This document shows, in pieces, positions 8,507 through 16,160 of a stretch of 64,000 nucleotides of DNA. Within the stretch, counting starts at the first letter, position 1, and each line of letters opens with the position of its first letter. Source of the stretch: Saprospiraceae bacterium (GTDB taxonomy: Bacteria > Bacteroidota > Bacteroidia > Chitinophagales > Saprospiraceae); assembly GCA_022842725.1 (NCBI GenBank), contig JALHOZ010000008.1, positions 1-64,000 on the forward strand. Reading direction: 5' to 3'. The notes under the pieces are model-generated. The model made no database searches and was not told where the DNA came from. It saw nothing but the letters and a program-made list of their open reading frames with translations. The position numbers and the translations under genes were made by a program.

Positions 8507-9301
8507 TTAATCCGTGATATCCACCAATTCCCAAACTTCCTGGGAAACTACATCTCTCAGTTCATTCAACTTAGTTGAAAAATTGGTTATATCATCCTTA
8601 GGATATACTTTTTTGTATTCATCTGCCATTCCTGTTTTTCCACTTGCCCATGACAATGCCTGATCAACGGTGGTAAAGGTAAAACTAACCGTATAGTCAC
8701 TCTCACTGATATTGGTCGCATAGGTGCGTTTCCATACATTAAATCCTTTTAGTTCCCCTGCTTTTATACACTCTTCAAGCACCGGCTTTAAAGTTTCCAA
8801 TAGTTTTTCATAAGCATCATTGCTGCCTTTTTTGACATTCACAAGGTTAAGCTGTACATGTTCTCCCGGCAATATCCTGGATCCGACGCCCCACTTATAG
8901 GTATAAAGATCAGTGGCTATAGTGGTCCTTACATTGTTTAATGAAGTAAAAAAGTCAGCGATTTCTTTTACGCTCATGGCTTTAATACCCGTATCCCAGG
9001 TGCCTTCTGCTTTCATTTCGATACCGCTTGGAAATACAGAAAGGGTGGCATAATTAAAATCCATACTGCTACCACGTGGTAATGTTCTGCGGTATAGTTG
9101 CCAGGAAGTGATGGTTTTATTGGCAACTCTGGCATCGGCAAGTTTTTTTGATGTTTTCATGTCGATCAGAAAACTTTCATTCATATTTGGCAAGGTTTTT
9201 ATATAATTTACTTCACCAAAAGGGCCTTGTGCCTGACACACATTCAAAGAAAAAAATGTAGTCAAAAAAACTACCATGGATGTTAAAAAAAATGTCTTCA
9301 T
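8507..9301 (-). CDS. Secreted hypothetical protein
   Basis: This 264-aa protein starts with a signal peptide (MKTFFLTSMVVFLTTFF, cleavage near CQAQG). The mature part has two roughly similar halves. In each an aromatic/Arg segment (WQLYRRTLP, and FNVWKRTYA) is followed by beta strands, suggesting a duplicated ferredoxin-like or NIPSNAP-like fold. That is a weak pattern match only. Its leader, start and first ten codons are nearly identical to those of the next gene upstream, although the mature proteins are unrelated. A strong hairpin terminator follows. It has no sorting domain, so it is probably periplasmic. It may be a target of the nearby HTCS regulator, but this is inferred only from position. 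Confidence 0.8.
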   Translation of the reverse strand: MKTFFLTSMVVFLTTFFSLNVCQAQGPFGEVNYIKTLPNMNESFLIDMKTSKKLADARVANKTITSWQLYRRTLPRGSSMDFNYATLSVFPSGIEMKAEGTWDTGIKAMSVKEIADFFTSLNNVRTTIATDLYTYKWGVGSRILPGEHVQLNLVNVKKGSNDAYEKLLETLKPVLEECIKAGELKGFNVWKRTYATNISESDYTVSFTFTTVDQALSWASGKTGMADEYKKVYPKDDITNFSTKLNELRDVVSQEVWELVDITD

Positions 9302-9338
9302 GTTAAAAGATTTTTGTTGGTTAAATATTGATTTTTTT
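9271..9338 (-). repeat. Duplicated leader plus signal-peptide start, copy 1
   Basis: About 68 bp covering the 5' leader (GTTAAAAGATTTTTGTTGG on the + strand) and the first ten codons (MKTFFLTSMV). It matches 9916-9983 with about three mismatches and the same orientation. The similarity stops inside each gene. Confidence 0.85.
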
Positions 9339-9414
9339 AAATTAATTTTTGAATATCGGATACTTCAAATTTGTTGACAAGATTAGTCTGACTCCAAACA
9401 GATAGTACCTGTTG

Positions 9415-9945
9415 CTATTTTGTTGTTGATTCAGATGGTGTCAACTTAAATCCCAATTGTGTTGCTACGTATAAATTGTCAAAGTATATTTGAGAACCCA
9501 TAATTTTACCATCTGCGACTTTGGCAGTGAGTTGAAATGGAAACGTAATCGTCTTTCCGGCTTGTGTAAAAGTGTAATTGCCCCAAAGAGACACCCATTC
9601 ACCTTTGAATACCCCTGACAATACCTTGTGTGTCTGAGTTACAAATCTAACCTTACGGTCTGATTGTGTTTTATAGTTCGCCTGCCAGTTTGTTAAAGTT
9701 TTTTCTACATTGGCAGAATCTATGCTGCTAGGGCCTCTGCCGATGTAATCAGGGTCCATGAGTGATTTGGCTTTGTCCAGATCTCCCGATACCAGACTAT
9801 TTACAAAATCACCGACTATTTTAATATCGGCATCAGCATTTGGGTTTTCAACGATTACTTCCTTGTACGTAGTTTGTGACATACTCATGGTAGAAAAAAA
9901 TACAGAAAATATCGCTACCATAGATGTTAAAAAAAATGTCTTCAT
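9415..9945 (-). CDS. Secreted SnoaL/NTF2-like protein
   Basis: This is a 176-aa exported protein with signal peptide MKTFFLTSMVAIFSVFF and cleavage around MSMSQ. The mature domain has the order expected of an NTF2/SnoaL-like cone: helices (IVGDFVNSLVSGDLDKAKSLM), DPDYIGRGPSS, then long strands (VRFVTQTHKVLSGVFKGEWVSLW, TFPFQLTAKVADGKI). The family binds small hydrophobic ligands or has lost catalysis; no substrate can be inferred. It precedes the 264-aa secreted protein in the same direction, 113 bases away, with a duplicated leader in front of both. A -7-like TAACTTTG lies about 55 bases upstream. Confidence 0.8.
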   Translation of the reverse strand: MKTFFLTSMVAIFSVFFSTMSMSQTTYKEVIVENPNADADIKIVGDFVNSLVSGDLDKAKSLMDPDYIGRGPSSIDSANVEKTLTNWQANYKTQSDRKVRFVTQTHKVLSGVFKGEWVSLWGNYTFTQAGKTITFPFQLTAKVADGKIMGSQIYFDNLYVATQLGFKLTPSESTTK

Positions 9946-9983
9946 GTTAAAAGATTTTTGTTGGTTAAATGATGATTTTTTTT
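9916..9983 (-). repeat. Duplicated leader plus signal-peptide start, copy 2
   Basis: This is the partner of 9271-9338. It spans the 5' leader and first ten codons of the NTF2-like protein gene. It is probably the source copy, because the -7 promoter element lies just beyond it at 10000-10007. Confidence 0.85.
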
Positions 9984-9999
9984 GTGTTTAATAACACCG

Positions 10000-10007
10000 C
10001 AAAGTTA
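10000..10007 (-). promoter_or_regulatory. -7 element (TAACTTTG) for the secreted-protein genes
   Basis: CAAAGTTA on the + strand reads TAACTTTG on the - strand, 54 bases upstream of the NTF2-like gene. No -33 TTG at standard spacing was found, which would fit activator dependence. Confidence 0.4.
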
Positions 10008-10081
10008 GGAACGTAACCCCTCACGGTGCCGGGACATTTCGTGCAAAAAACCAAACATTTTTGTCTTTCGTACCAAAAAAA

Positions 10082-10111
10082 CTGAGCATTTACCGTAAAA
10101 TCTGAGCATTT
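10082..10111. promoter_or_regulatory. Direct repeat, candidate operator for the HTCS/AraC regulator
   Basis: CTGAGCATTT occurs at 10082-10091 and again at 10102-10111, exactly 20 bp apart (two helical turns) and in the same orientation. AraC-type regulators often bind such direct repeats. It lies in the divergent region between the secreted-protein genes and the HTCS gene. Confidence 0.4.
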
Positions 10112-10181
10112 TGGATCTTATCAGTCATTTAGTTATGTTTTTTTGCCCATGATTAAGGTCAACTTGATGTATCTTTAGTCC

Positions 10182-12662
10182 ATGATATCTCGCCTCGTTT
10201 ATATTATATCTTTTGCCCGCTGTTTCACCATAATCTGTATGTTGATAAGTAGCTCCGCATTCGGGCAGTTCAAATACGAAACCCTCTCCACCGCTCAGGG
10301 GCTATCCCAGGGGTATATCTGGGACATCATACAATGCAGGGATGGTTTTCTTTGGATGACGACCAAAGCAGGACTGAATCGTTATGACGGATACTTTTTT
10401 AAGGTGTATAGCCACGACGCCTTTGACCCTTATTCTATCTCGGACAATGCTACCTTATATCTTTATGAAGACAAAAAAGGCCGCATTTGGGTCGGAAGCG
10501 ATCATGGGCTCAATATTTTTGATAAAAAAACAGAAAGATTTTACCGGATTTTTCACGATGCTAAAAATCCGAACAGCCTGAGTGGCAACAAAGTCGAAGA
10601 ACAGATTACAGAATTGGCCGATGGTCGTTTTTTGGTCAATACGTCTCATGTTGTTTTTGATATCGTCACCCTTCCGGATGATTTTTTCGAAAATGAAGGT
10701 GGAATAAAAATTGAACACATCAACAAACCAAAAAACTCATTCAACCCCGGTAATTACCGCAATGAAATAATTTATACGGACGCTAAAAACATTACCTGGT
10801 ATAAATGTGATGAAAACTTATATCGTTTTAATGAAAAAACGTACCAATTTACATTACAAAAAACGGAAAACCTTACAGGCAATCAGATTATAAAAAATGA
10901 AGATGGCAGTGTTTGGTTTGGAAATGAATACGTCAGTCTGTTTGACGGGATCAATGTTTATCCCACGTTTTCCAAACCTGTTTTTAATGGTCACACAGGA
11001 TATGTTCTGAAAGAAGACAACGGGCGATTGTGGAGGTCCAATAATTCTTTGGGTTTTCTTGATATTTTTGATGTGTCTACATGGCAAAAAGGACAACCAC
11101 TCATTCCTGAAAAGGTTATTATTGCCAGTGATAAAAACGGGCCCGCTAATAAAATATTTAAAGACAGAACCGGTTTGGTATGGTTGGGTCTCAATGGCCA
11201 TGGTTTGCGGAAATATTCTTTTGAATCCGAAAAATTTAATCATCTGGCCAAAGGTAAAAGTCTTAGAAAAATCCAGGCAGATCCTCAAAACAACCTATAC
11301 GTACAAATTTGGGGCGGAGATTTTAAAATTGATGCTCAGGGTAATCTGATCAACAATGTCTGGCTTCAGCATAACCCTTTGGTCAAAGACAATTTTATTT
11401 CTGAAAAAGGAGATCTTTGGTTGACAAAAAGAATCGACGGAACATCATCTACCATTGTTTTTTTAGAACAAATCAACCTGACAACAAAACAAAATAAAAT
11501 CTATCCGGTAGATTTTAAAGGCACTTACAGCCATGAACAACATATCATTCAGGATCAGAATGGTCGCCTTTGGATTGGGGGATTTAATGGTTTTTTTGCT
11601 GTTTTTGATCCGAAAAATGGTCAATTCAAAGAATTTAATTTAAACAACCGTGTTGAAAAAAAACTTAGTTTGGATAATTATACGACGGCGCTCTATAATG
11701 ACAACAGCGGAACGGTTTGGATAGGCACTCAGGAAGGATTTGCAAAAATTGAGAGTAAAAATATTTTAACAACGGCTCCTGAAATCACCTGGTATAACAA
11801 TGACCCAAAAAATAAAACATCGCTCAATAATAATAACGTAAGTACCTTCCTGGAGGACCCGATAGATCAGAATTTGTTATGGATAGGTACTAAAGGGGGT
11901 GGACTCAATCTGATGGAAAAATCATCAGGCAAGGTCAGACATATCACCGTGAATCAAGGTCTGTGTGACAATACCGTTTATGGCATTCTCGATGATAAAA
12001 AAGGAAACATTTGGGGCAGTACCAACAATGGTCTTTTCTGTATATTGGGCAGTACGGATCGCAAAGGTAATTTTGAAATCCGCCACTTTACCGAAGCAGC
12101 AGGACTGCAGGCTGCCGAGTTTAATACAGATGCTTATGCCAAGCTGGCAAATGGACACCTGGCTTTCGGTGGTATCAACGGACTCAACGTTTTTGATCCT
12201 GCGGAAATATTGATTGATACGATAGTGCCCGATATTTTTATCACCAAACTTATAGTCGGTAATCAGGTGGTAAAACCAAATGATGAAAGTAAAATCTTAC
12301 AACAAGCGATTGAATTTACGCAATCCATCACATTACATCACGATCAGGATGTATTTACCCTGGAGTTTTCGTCGTTGGATTTCAGAGCGCCTGAACAGAT
12401 AAAATACAGGTATCAATTGGTCGGAATTGATGATGATTGGTTGGAAATAGGCAACAGGAGAAGCGTCACGTATTCACACTTACCGGCCGGTAGGTACACA
12501 TTCAGGGTACAAGGCAGCAACAGTTTAGGGATTTGGAATGAAAAGGTCAAAGAACTCACCATCAACATCCTACCGCCGTGGTATGCCTCGTGGTATGCCT
12601 ATCTGTTGTATGCGGTAATCCTTGTTTTGGGTATCCGTGCTTTTTATAAATACAAACTCTAA
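10182..12662 (+). CDS. HTCS sensor half: Reg_prop propeller, Y_Y_Y domain, TM; ends at an in-frame TAA
   Basis: This 826-aa ORF is the periplasmic sensor part of a hybrid two-component regulator. It has a signal/anchor segment (about 7-28). Many two-component-propeller repeats follow, for example DGFLWMTTKAGLNRYDG, GRIWVGSDHGLNIFD and GTVWIGTQEGFAKIE. A Y_Y_Y domain lies at about 700-790 (YRYQLVGIDDDWLEIGN), then a membrane segment at about 799-818, ending RAFYKYKL. The TAA at 12660-12662 comes just after the membrane segment. The kinase-bearing ORF resumes in the same frame 9 bases later. In intact HTCS proteins this juncture is continuous, so one codon appears to have become a stop. Ligand unknown; these sensors usually detect oligosaccharides or related compounds. 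Confidence 0.9.
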   Translation: MISRLVYIISFARCFTIICMLISSSAFGQFKYETLSTAQGLSQGYIWDIIQCRDGFLWMTTKAGLNRYDGYFFKVYSHDAFDPYSISDNATLYLYEDKKGRIWVGSDHGLNIFDKKTERFYRIFHDAKNPNSLSGNKVEEQITELADGRFLVNTSHVVFDIVTLPDDFFENEGGIKIEHINKPKNSFNPGNYRNEIIYTDAKNITWYKCDENLYRFNEKTYQFTLQKTENLTGNQIIKNEDGSVWFGNEYVSLFDGINVYPTFSKPVFNGHTGYVLKEDNGRLWRSNNSLGFLDIFDVSTWQKGQPLIPEKVIIASDKNGPANKIFKDRTGLVWLGLNGHGLRKYSFESEKFNHLAKGKSLRKIQADPQNNLYVQIWGGDFKIDAQGNLINNVWLQHNPLVKDNFISEKGDLWLTKRIDGTSSTIVFLEQINLTTKQNKIYPVDFKGTYSHEQHIIQDQNGRLWIGGFNGFFAVFDPKNGQFKEFNLNNRVEKKLSLDNYTTALYNDNSGTVWIGTQEGFAKIESKNILTTAPEITWYNNDPKNKTSLNNNNVSTFLEDPIDQNLLWIGTKGGGLNLMEKSSGKVRHITVNQGLCDNTVYGILDDKKGNIWGSTNNGLFCILGSTDRKGNFEIRHFTEAAGLQAAEFNTDAYAKLANGHLAFGGINGLNVFDPAEILIDTIVPDIFITKLIVGNQVVKPNDESKILQQAIEFTQSITLHHDQDVFTLEFSSLDFRAPEQIKYRYQLVGIDDDWLEIGNRRSVTYSHLPAGRYTFRVQGSNSLGIWNEKVKELTINILPPWYASWYAYLLYAVILVLGIRAFYKYKL

Positions 12663-12671
12663 CAAACCAGG

Positions 12672-14321
12672 ATGGCTTCGCAACTGCAATTTGAGCAAAA
12701 CGAAACCCTTCGGATCAAAGAACTCGACAAGGTCAAAACGGACCTGTATACCAATATGACCCATGAATTTCGAACACCTCTCACTGTCATCCTGGGCATG
12801 GTGCAACATATAAGGCGGTCAGCAGCCGATCACCTCGACAATGGTCTGGATATGATCGAACGCAACGGAAATAACCTTCTGCGTCTGGTCAATGAAATGT
12901 TGGATTTGTCAAAACTGGAAGCCGGCAAAATGGAGTTACATCTTGTCCAAGGTGACGTTATTAATTTTATTCGTTACATCATAGAATCATTTCATTCGGT
13001 AGCAGAAAGTCAGGATAAAAAAATGCATTATCTTTCCTCTATCGACACGATGTATGTAAAATATGATGAAGAAAAAATCCGCCAGATAGTCTCCAATTTA
13101 TTGTCCAATGCCTTAAAATTCACGTCTAAAAAAGGAGACATTTACCTCTCTATATCTCTGGACAATGATCATCATCTGTGTATCAAAGTCAAGGACACCG
13201 GCAAAGGTATACCGGAAAGTCAGCAACACCATATCTTTGACAGATTTTACCAGATTGACAGTACACATACCCGTCATGCTGAAGGTACAGGCATCGGATT
13301 GGCACTGACAAAAGAATTGGTTCAACTCATGAACGGCCGGATTTCTGTCAAAAGCCCGCCTACGGGATCCAAAATAGGTACAGAATTTACAGTCACCCTG
13401 CCGCTGGAAATGATCACAGATTATGTGGAAGAAACAGCAACCCCAAAACCTCCGGTAAACATGATAACTCCGGTAGACGATACATATCAAAAAACAAGTG
13501 TTGATTATCAAAACCAAACCAACTTGGATAAAGAGCTGATCCTTCTGGTAGAAGATAACGCTGATGTGGTGGCATATACGGCAAGTTGTCTCCATGATTA
13601 TCGTCTGGCTGTTGGCAAAGACGGACAGGAAGGTTTGGATATTGCCAGAGAACTCATTCCTGATCTCATCATCACAGATGTTATGATGCCGTTTATGGAC
13701 GGTTTTGAAATGACCCGAAATCTGCGTTTGGACGAGCGCACGAGCCATATACCTATCATCATGCTTACCGCCAAAGCTGATATGGACTCTAAACTCGAAG
13801 GGATAGAGTATGGTGCTGAAGTTTATCTGGAAAAACCATTTAATGTAGATGAACTTACTTTGCGTGTACGCAAATTGTTAGACCAAAGAATCATCCTGCA
13901 AAAAGCCTACGCCACCAGAATTGGGCTGCCGTCTGTTTCAGAAAAAATGGTTGGTGAAGAACAAGGGACACTTTATCATGATATTGTTATTCCGCAGCTG
14001 GAAAATAAATTTGTCAGAAAAGTGGCGTCAGAAATTGAAACGCATCTATCCGATGAAAACTTTGGTGTAGAGCAGCTTGCCAAAAATTTGTTTATGTCGT
14101 ATTCACAAGTACAACGTAAACTCAATGCACTCATTGGTTTGTCGCCCAATCTTTTTATACGTCACCTGCGCCTTCAGAAGGCCAAAGAACTGTTGAGAAC
14201 AACTGACGAAACCATCCAGAATATATCGATGAGCTGCGGGTTTACAGATCCCAGCTACTTTGGCAAGGTCTTCAAACAAGAGTTTGGTGTAACTCCGCAT
14301 GAATGGAGAAATTCTTTATAG
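12672..14321 (+). CDS. HTCS output half: histidine kinase, receiver, AraC-type HTH
   Basis: This 549-aa ORF is in the same frame as the sensor ORF. HisKA begins almost at once, with the phospho-accepting His31 in MTHEFRTPL. HATPase_c follows: N-box Asn142/Asn146 (SNLLSNAL), DTGKGIP at about 175-181 and GTGIGLAL at about 205-212. A receiver domain has Asp336 (LIITDVMMP) and Lys388 (EKPF). The AraC-family DNA-binding domain fills about 445-549 (SCGFTDPSYFGKVFKQEFG). All catalytic residues are present. The start ATG lies 9 bases after the upstream TAA, so translational reinitiation could give a separate soluble kinase-regulator. Otherwise the gene is a broken single HTCS of about 1379 codons, or the stop is a sequencing error. 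Confidence 0.93.
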   Translation: MASQLQFEQNETLRIKELDKVKTDLYTNMTHEFRTPLTVILGMVQHIRRSAADHLDNGLDMIERNGNNLLRLVNEMLDLSKLEAGKMELHLVQGDVINFIRYIIESFHSVAESQDKKMHYLSSIDTMYVKYDEEKIRQIVSNLLSNALKFTSKKGDIYLSISLDNDHHLCIKVKDTGKGIPESQQHHIFDRFYQIDSTHTRHAEGTGIGLALTKELVQLMNGRISVKSPPTGSKIGTEFTVTLPLEMITDYVEETATPKPPVNMITPVDDTYQKTSVDYQNQTNLDKELILLVEDNADVVAYTASCLHDYRLAVGKDGQEGLDIARELIPDLIITDVMMPFMDGFEMTRNLRLDERTSHIPIIMLTAKADMDSKLEGIEYGAEVYLEKPFNVDELTLRVRKLLDQRIILQKAYATRIGLPSVSEKMVGEEQGTLYHDIVIPQLENKFVRKVASEIETHLSDENFGVEQLAKNLFMSYSQVQRKLNALIGLSPNLFIRHLRLQKAKELLRTTDETIQNISMSCGFTDPSYFGKVFKQEFGVTPHEWRNSL

Positions 14322-14570
14322 TTTGTTTTTTTATCTTCTTCTTATATTGTCAAAACGAGGAATAAAATATATTTTTTAAACCATAAAATTCTTTGGGGGA
14401 ATATAAGTGCAGTCGTGAAGCGGACCCTTTGTATGCGTACGACAGAAAGGGCTCTTTCAGAAGCAACCATCCTTAAAAAGTTTGATAGCAAGGAACAATT
14501 TATTTCTTTTGAAGGCAAAAGACCTGAGATATCCGGTAATGGGCGTGAGTTTTTGTAGAGACTGCCGATA

Positions 14571-14605
14571 CAAACCTTATAGGTGTCAAAAACCTGTAAG
14601 GTTTG
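14571..14605. repeat. Inverted repeat, 14-bp arms
   Basis: CAAACCTTATAGGT (14571-14584) and ACCTGTAAGGTTTG (14592-14605) pair with one mismatch around a 7-base loop. Similar AAACCTTA/TAAGGTTT palindromes are common between genes in Bacteroidota (recollection, not searched). Confidence 0.75.
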
Positions 14606-14654
14606 CCGACATGACGCAGAAGTTGTTACGTTGAACTCCTTAGATCCCCCTTCC

Positions 14655-14732
14655 CTAAAACCTCCAATGTATCAACTTCTTCTGGTATAATTTTTTATTG
14701 CGGATATACAGAACTATTGGTGCCCCCTGGAA
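14655..14732 (-). pseudogene. Remnant of a T9SS sorting-domain 3' end (copy 2)
   Basis: On the - strand this reads GAPIVLYIRNKKLYQKKLI followed by HWRF and TAG, aligning with LYHILYIRDEKLYQRKLM-HWRF of the intact 1070-aa protein. About 25 codons are preserved, then stop codons and a frame break appear. Similarity continues a few bases beyond the stop. Confidence 0.8.
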
Positions 14733-14791
14733 TTTTTATCAGAATGATTGGGGTCTTTACTATTTTAACACAAATATTTCGGTCAGTAAGT

Positions 14792-15037
14792 AGGGTCTGC
14801 TGAAAAAGTCAGCAATGAATCAGATTCAAGGCGAAGGCAATGAAGATGTATAAAAATACCTCGATTTGCCTTTAACGCAGAAGATGGTTTATTGCTGGCT
14901 AACAAAAAACAATCTTAATAATGAACTTAAGTGCACTAAATTTGAATATAATGTTGTAAAAGCAATGCACTTACTAACTTAAAAATTGAACATAAGATGT
15001 TGAAGATAAATAATTTTTGTGTTTTTCAGCAGACCCT
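14792..15037. mobile_element. MITE, 246 bp, 16-bp perfect terminal inverted repeats, 4-bp target duplication
   Basis: AGGGTCTGCTGAAAAA (14792-14807) is the exact reverse complement of the right end at 15022-15037. The four bases outside each end are identical (AAGT at 14788-14791 and 15038-15041), as expected for target-site duplication. The inside has no transposase or long frame, so it is non-autonomous. The end sequence and 4-bp duplication resemble IS5/IS1182-type elements; the family is an inference. A small hairpin TGCTGA/TCAGCA sits at the left end. Confidence 0.9.
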
Positions 15038-15170
15038 AAGTAATCATAATTGACTGATGCGATTATATTTGTGCTTGATATAGTGCTTTTTGACGTCAAA
15101 CACTATGAAGGGACAAAATCGCCAAAACTTTTATTTTTATAACATTTATTTTGGATAGGTGTGTACTGTT

Positions 15171-15330
15171 ATATTACGCCCCTTCAGGGCTAGGGAAGGA
15201 AGTAGGGTTCATAACATATCGCGATGCGATATGTTATTATATTACGCCCTTTCAGGGCAATTTATATATTACTATTTGTTGTTTTGTTATATAAGAGCCC
15301 TTAAGGGGCGATCTATATTAACGATGGTCA
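15171..15330. repeat. REP/BIME block, left of the RAYT gene
   Basis: The block contains REP-type palindromes built on GCCCTTTCAGGGC or GCCCCTTCAGGGC, preceded by TATTAC. They lie near 15171-15192 and 15239-15262, with an inverted one near 15293-15315. A central hairpin at 15211-15237 has 12-bp arms ATAACATATCGC/GCGATATGTTAT. The block is a near copy of 15993-16140 on the other side of the transposase gene. Confidence 0.85.
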
Positions 15331-15347
15331 TAGGCCTTCGTTATAAA

Positions 15348-15418
15348 CCAACGATGGTCGCAGGCCATCGTATTATGAAGAAAGATCATCATCATAGCCC
15401 TGAAAGGGCGTAATACAT
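15348..15418. repeat. Hairpin and inverted REP just before the RAYT start
   Basis: ACGATGG and CCATCGT form a hairpin around the AGG-rich loop near 15350-15371. An inverted REP (GCCCTGAAAGGGCGTAATA) lies at about 15396-15415, ending only a few bases before ATG 15424. Confidence 0.7.
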
Positions 15419-15423
15419 TAGCC

Positions 15424-15876
15424 ATGGGACAGTCATTAGCACAAAATTACATCCACATCGTCTTCAGTACCAAGTACAGACAGCATCTGATTCACCCTCC
15501 GGTCGAAGAAGAACTTCACGCTTATCTCGGCGGCATCTGTAATAAACTCGAATGTCATGTTCTTAAGGTCGGAGGCTATACCGACCATATCCATATATTA
15601 TGTATGCTCTCTAAAAAGATAGCCCTCATGAAACTGGTAGAAGAATTAAAATCCCATTCATCTAAATGGATGAAGACCAAAGATCCTTCACTCTCCAATT
15701 TCTACTGGCAGGATGGGTATGGAGCCTTCTCCGTCAATCCGGCTGAAGTAGATGTGGTCATAAACTATATCACTAATCAAAAGGAGCACCACAGGAAGAA
15801 GACATATCAAAAAGAATATAAAGCCTTCCTCGATAAGTATAAGGTAAAGTATGATGAACGTTATGTGTGGGATTGA
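15424..15876 (+). CDS. REP-associated tyrosine transposase (RAYT, Y1/IS200-like)
   Basis: This 150-aa single-strand DNA transposase belongs to the TnpA-REP family. It carries the HUH motif as HIH in YTDHIHILCML (about residues 54-64) and the catalytic tyrosine in INYITNQKEHH, a Y-x3-Q arrangement typical of IS200/IS605 Y1 enzymes. RAYTs cut and join REP palindromes and are thought to have spread them. Here the gene stands alone with no TnpB, surrounded by about ten REPs in both orientations; a REP begins immediately after the stop. The frame is intact, so the enzyme may be active. The length and C-terminal basic tail are normal for the family. Confidence 0.95.
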   Translation: MGQSLAQNYIHIVFSTKYRQHLIHPPVEEELHAYLGGICNKLECHVLKVGGYTDHIHILCMLSKKIALMKLVEELKSHSSKWMKTKDPSLSNFYWQDGYGAFSVNPAEVDVVINYITNQKEHHRKKTYQKEYKAFLDKYKVKYDERYVWD

Positions 15877-15992
15877 TATATTACGCCCTTTCAGCATCCC
15901 GCTGCACAGGATGCTGGAGTATGACGCCCTTTCGGGGCCATCATGCTCTAAGATATTACACCCTTCCAGGGCTAATATGTATTAAGGTATTA
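15877..15992. repeat. REP cluster directly after the RAYT gene
   Basis: Three variant REPs follow the stop: TATTACGCCCTTTCAG (interrupted by CATCC-CGCTGCACA-GGATG, itself a hairpin), GACGCCCTTTCGGGGC near 15924-15940, and TTACACCCTTCCAGGGC near 15956-15972. The changes are scattered, suggesting older copies. Confidence 0.75.
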
Positions 15993-16140
15993 CGCCCCTT
16001 CAGGGCTAGGGAAGTGGGACGGGGTCATAACATACCGCGATGCGGTATGTTATTAAATTACGCCCTTTCAGGGCTATTTGGATATTACTATTTGCAGTTT
16101 TGTTATATAAGAGCCCTGAAGGGGCGATATACATTATCGA
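15993..16140. repeat. REP/BIME block, right of the RAYT gene
   Basis: This is a direct repeat of 15171-15330. It has the same order of REP, central hairpin, REP, a TATTACTATTTG spacer, and an inverted REP (AGCCCTGAAGGGGCGAT). The central hairpin at 16027-16053 has arms ATAACATACCGC/GCGGTATGTTAT, differing from the left block by a paired change that keeps the stem. Confidence 0.85.
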
Positions 16141-16160
16141 TGGGTTAATATCCCCTTCCT

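Larger units (their letters stand above)
14322..15170. other. Non-coding region with palindrome, CTD remnant and MITE
   Basis: No intact gene is present. From left to right it holds an AT-rich stretch, a 14-bp-arm inverted repeat (14571-14605), a sorting-domain gene remnant (14655-14732), and a MITE (14792-15037) with its target duplication. The REP-rich area follows. Each is listed separately. Confidence 0.8.
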
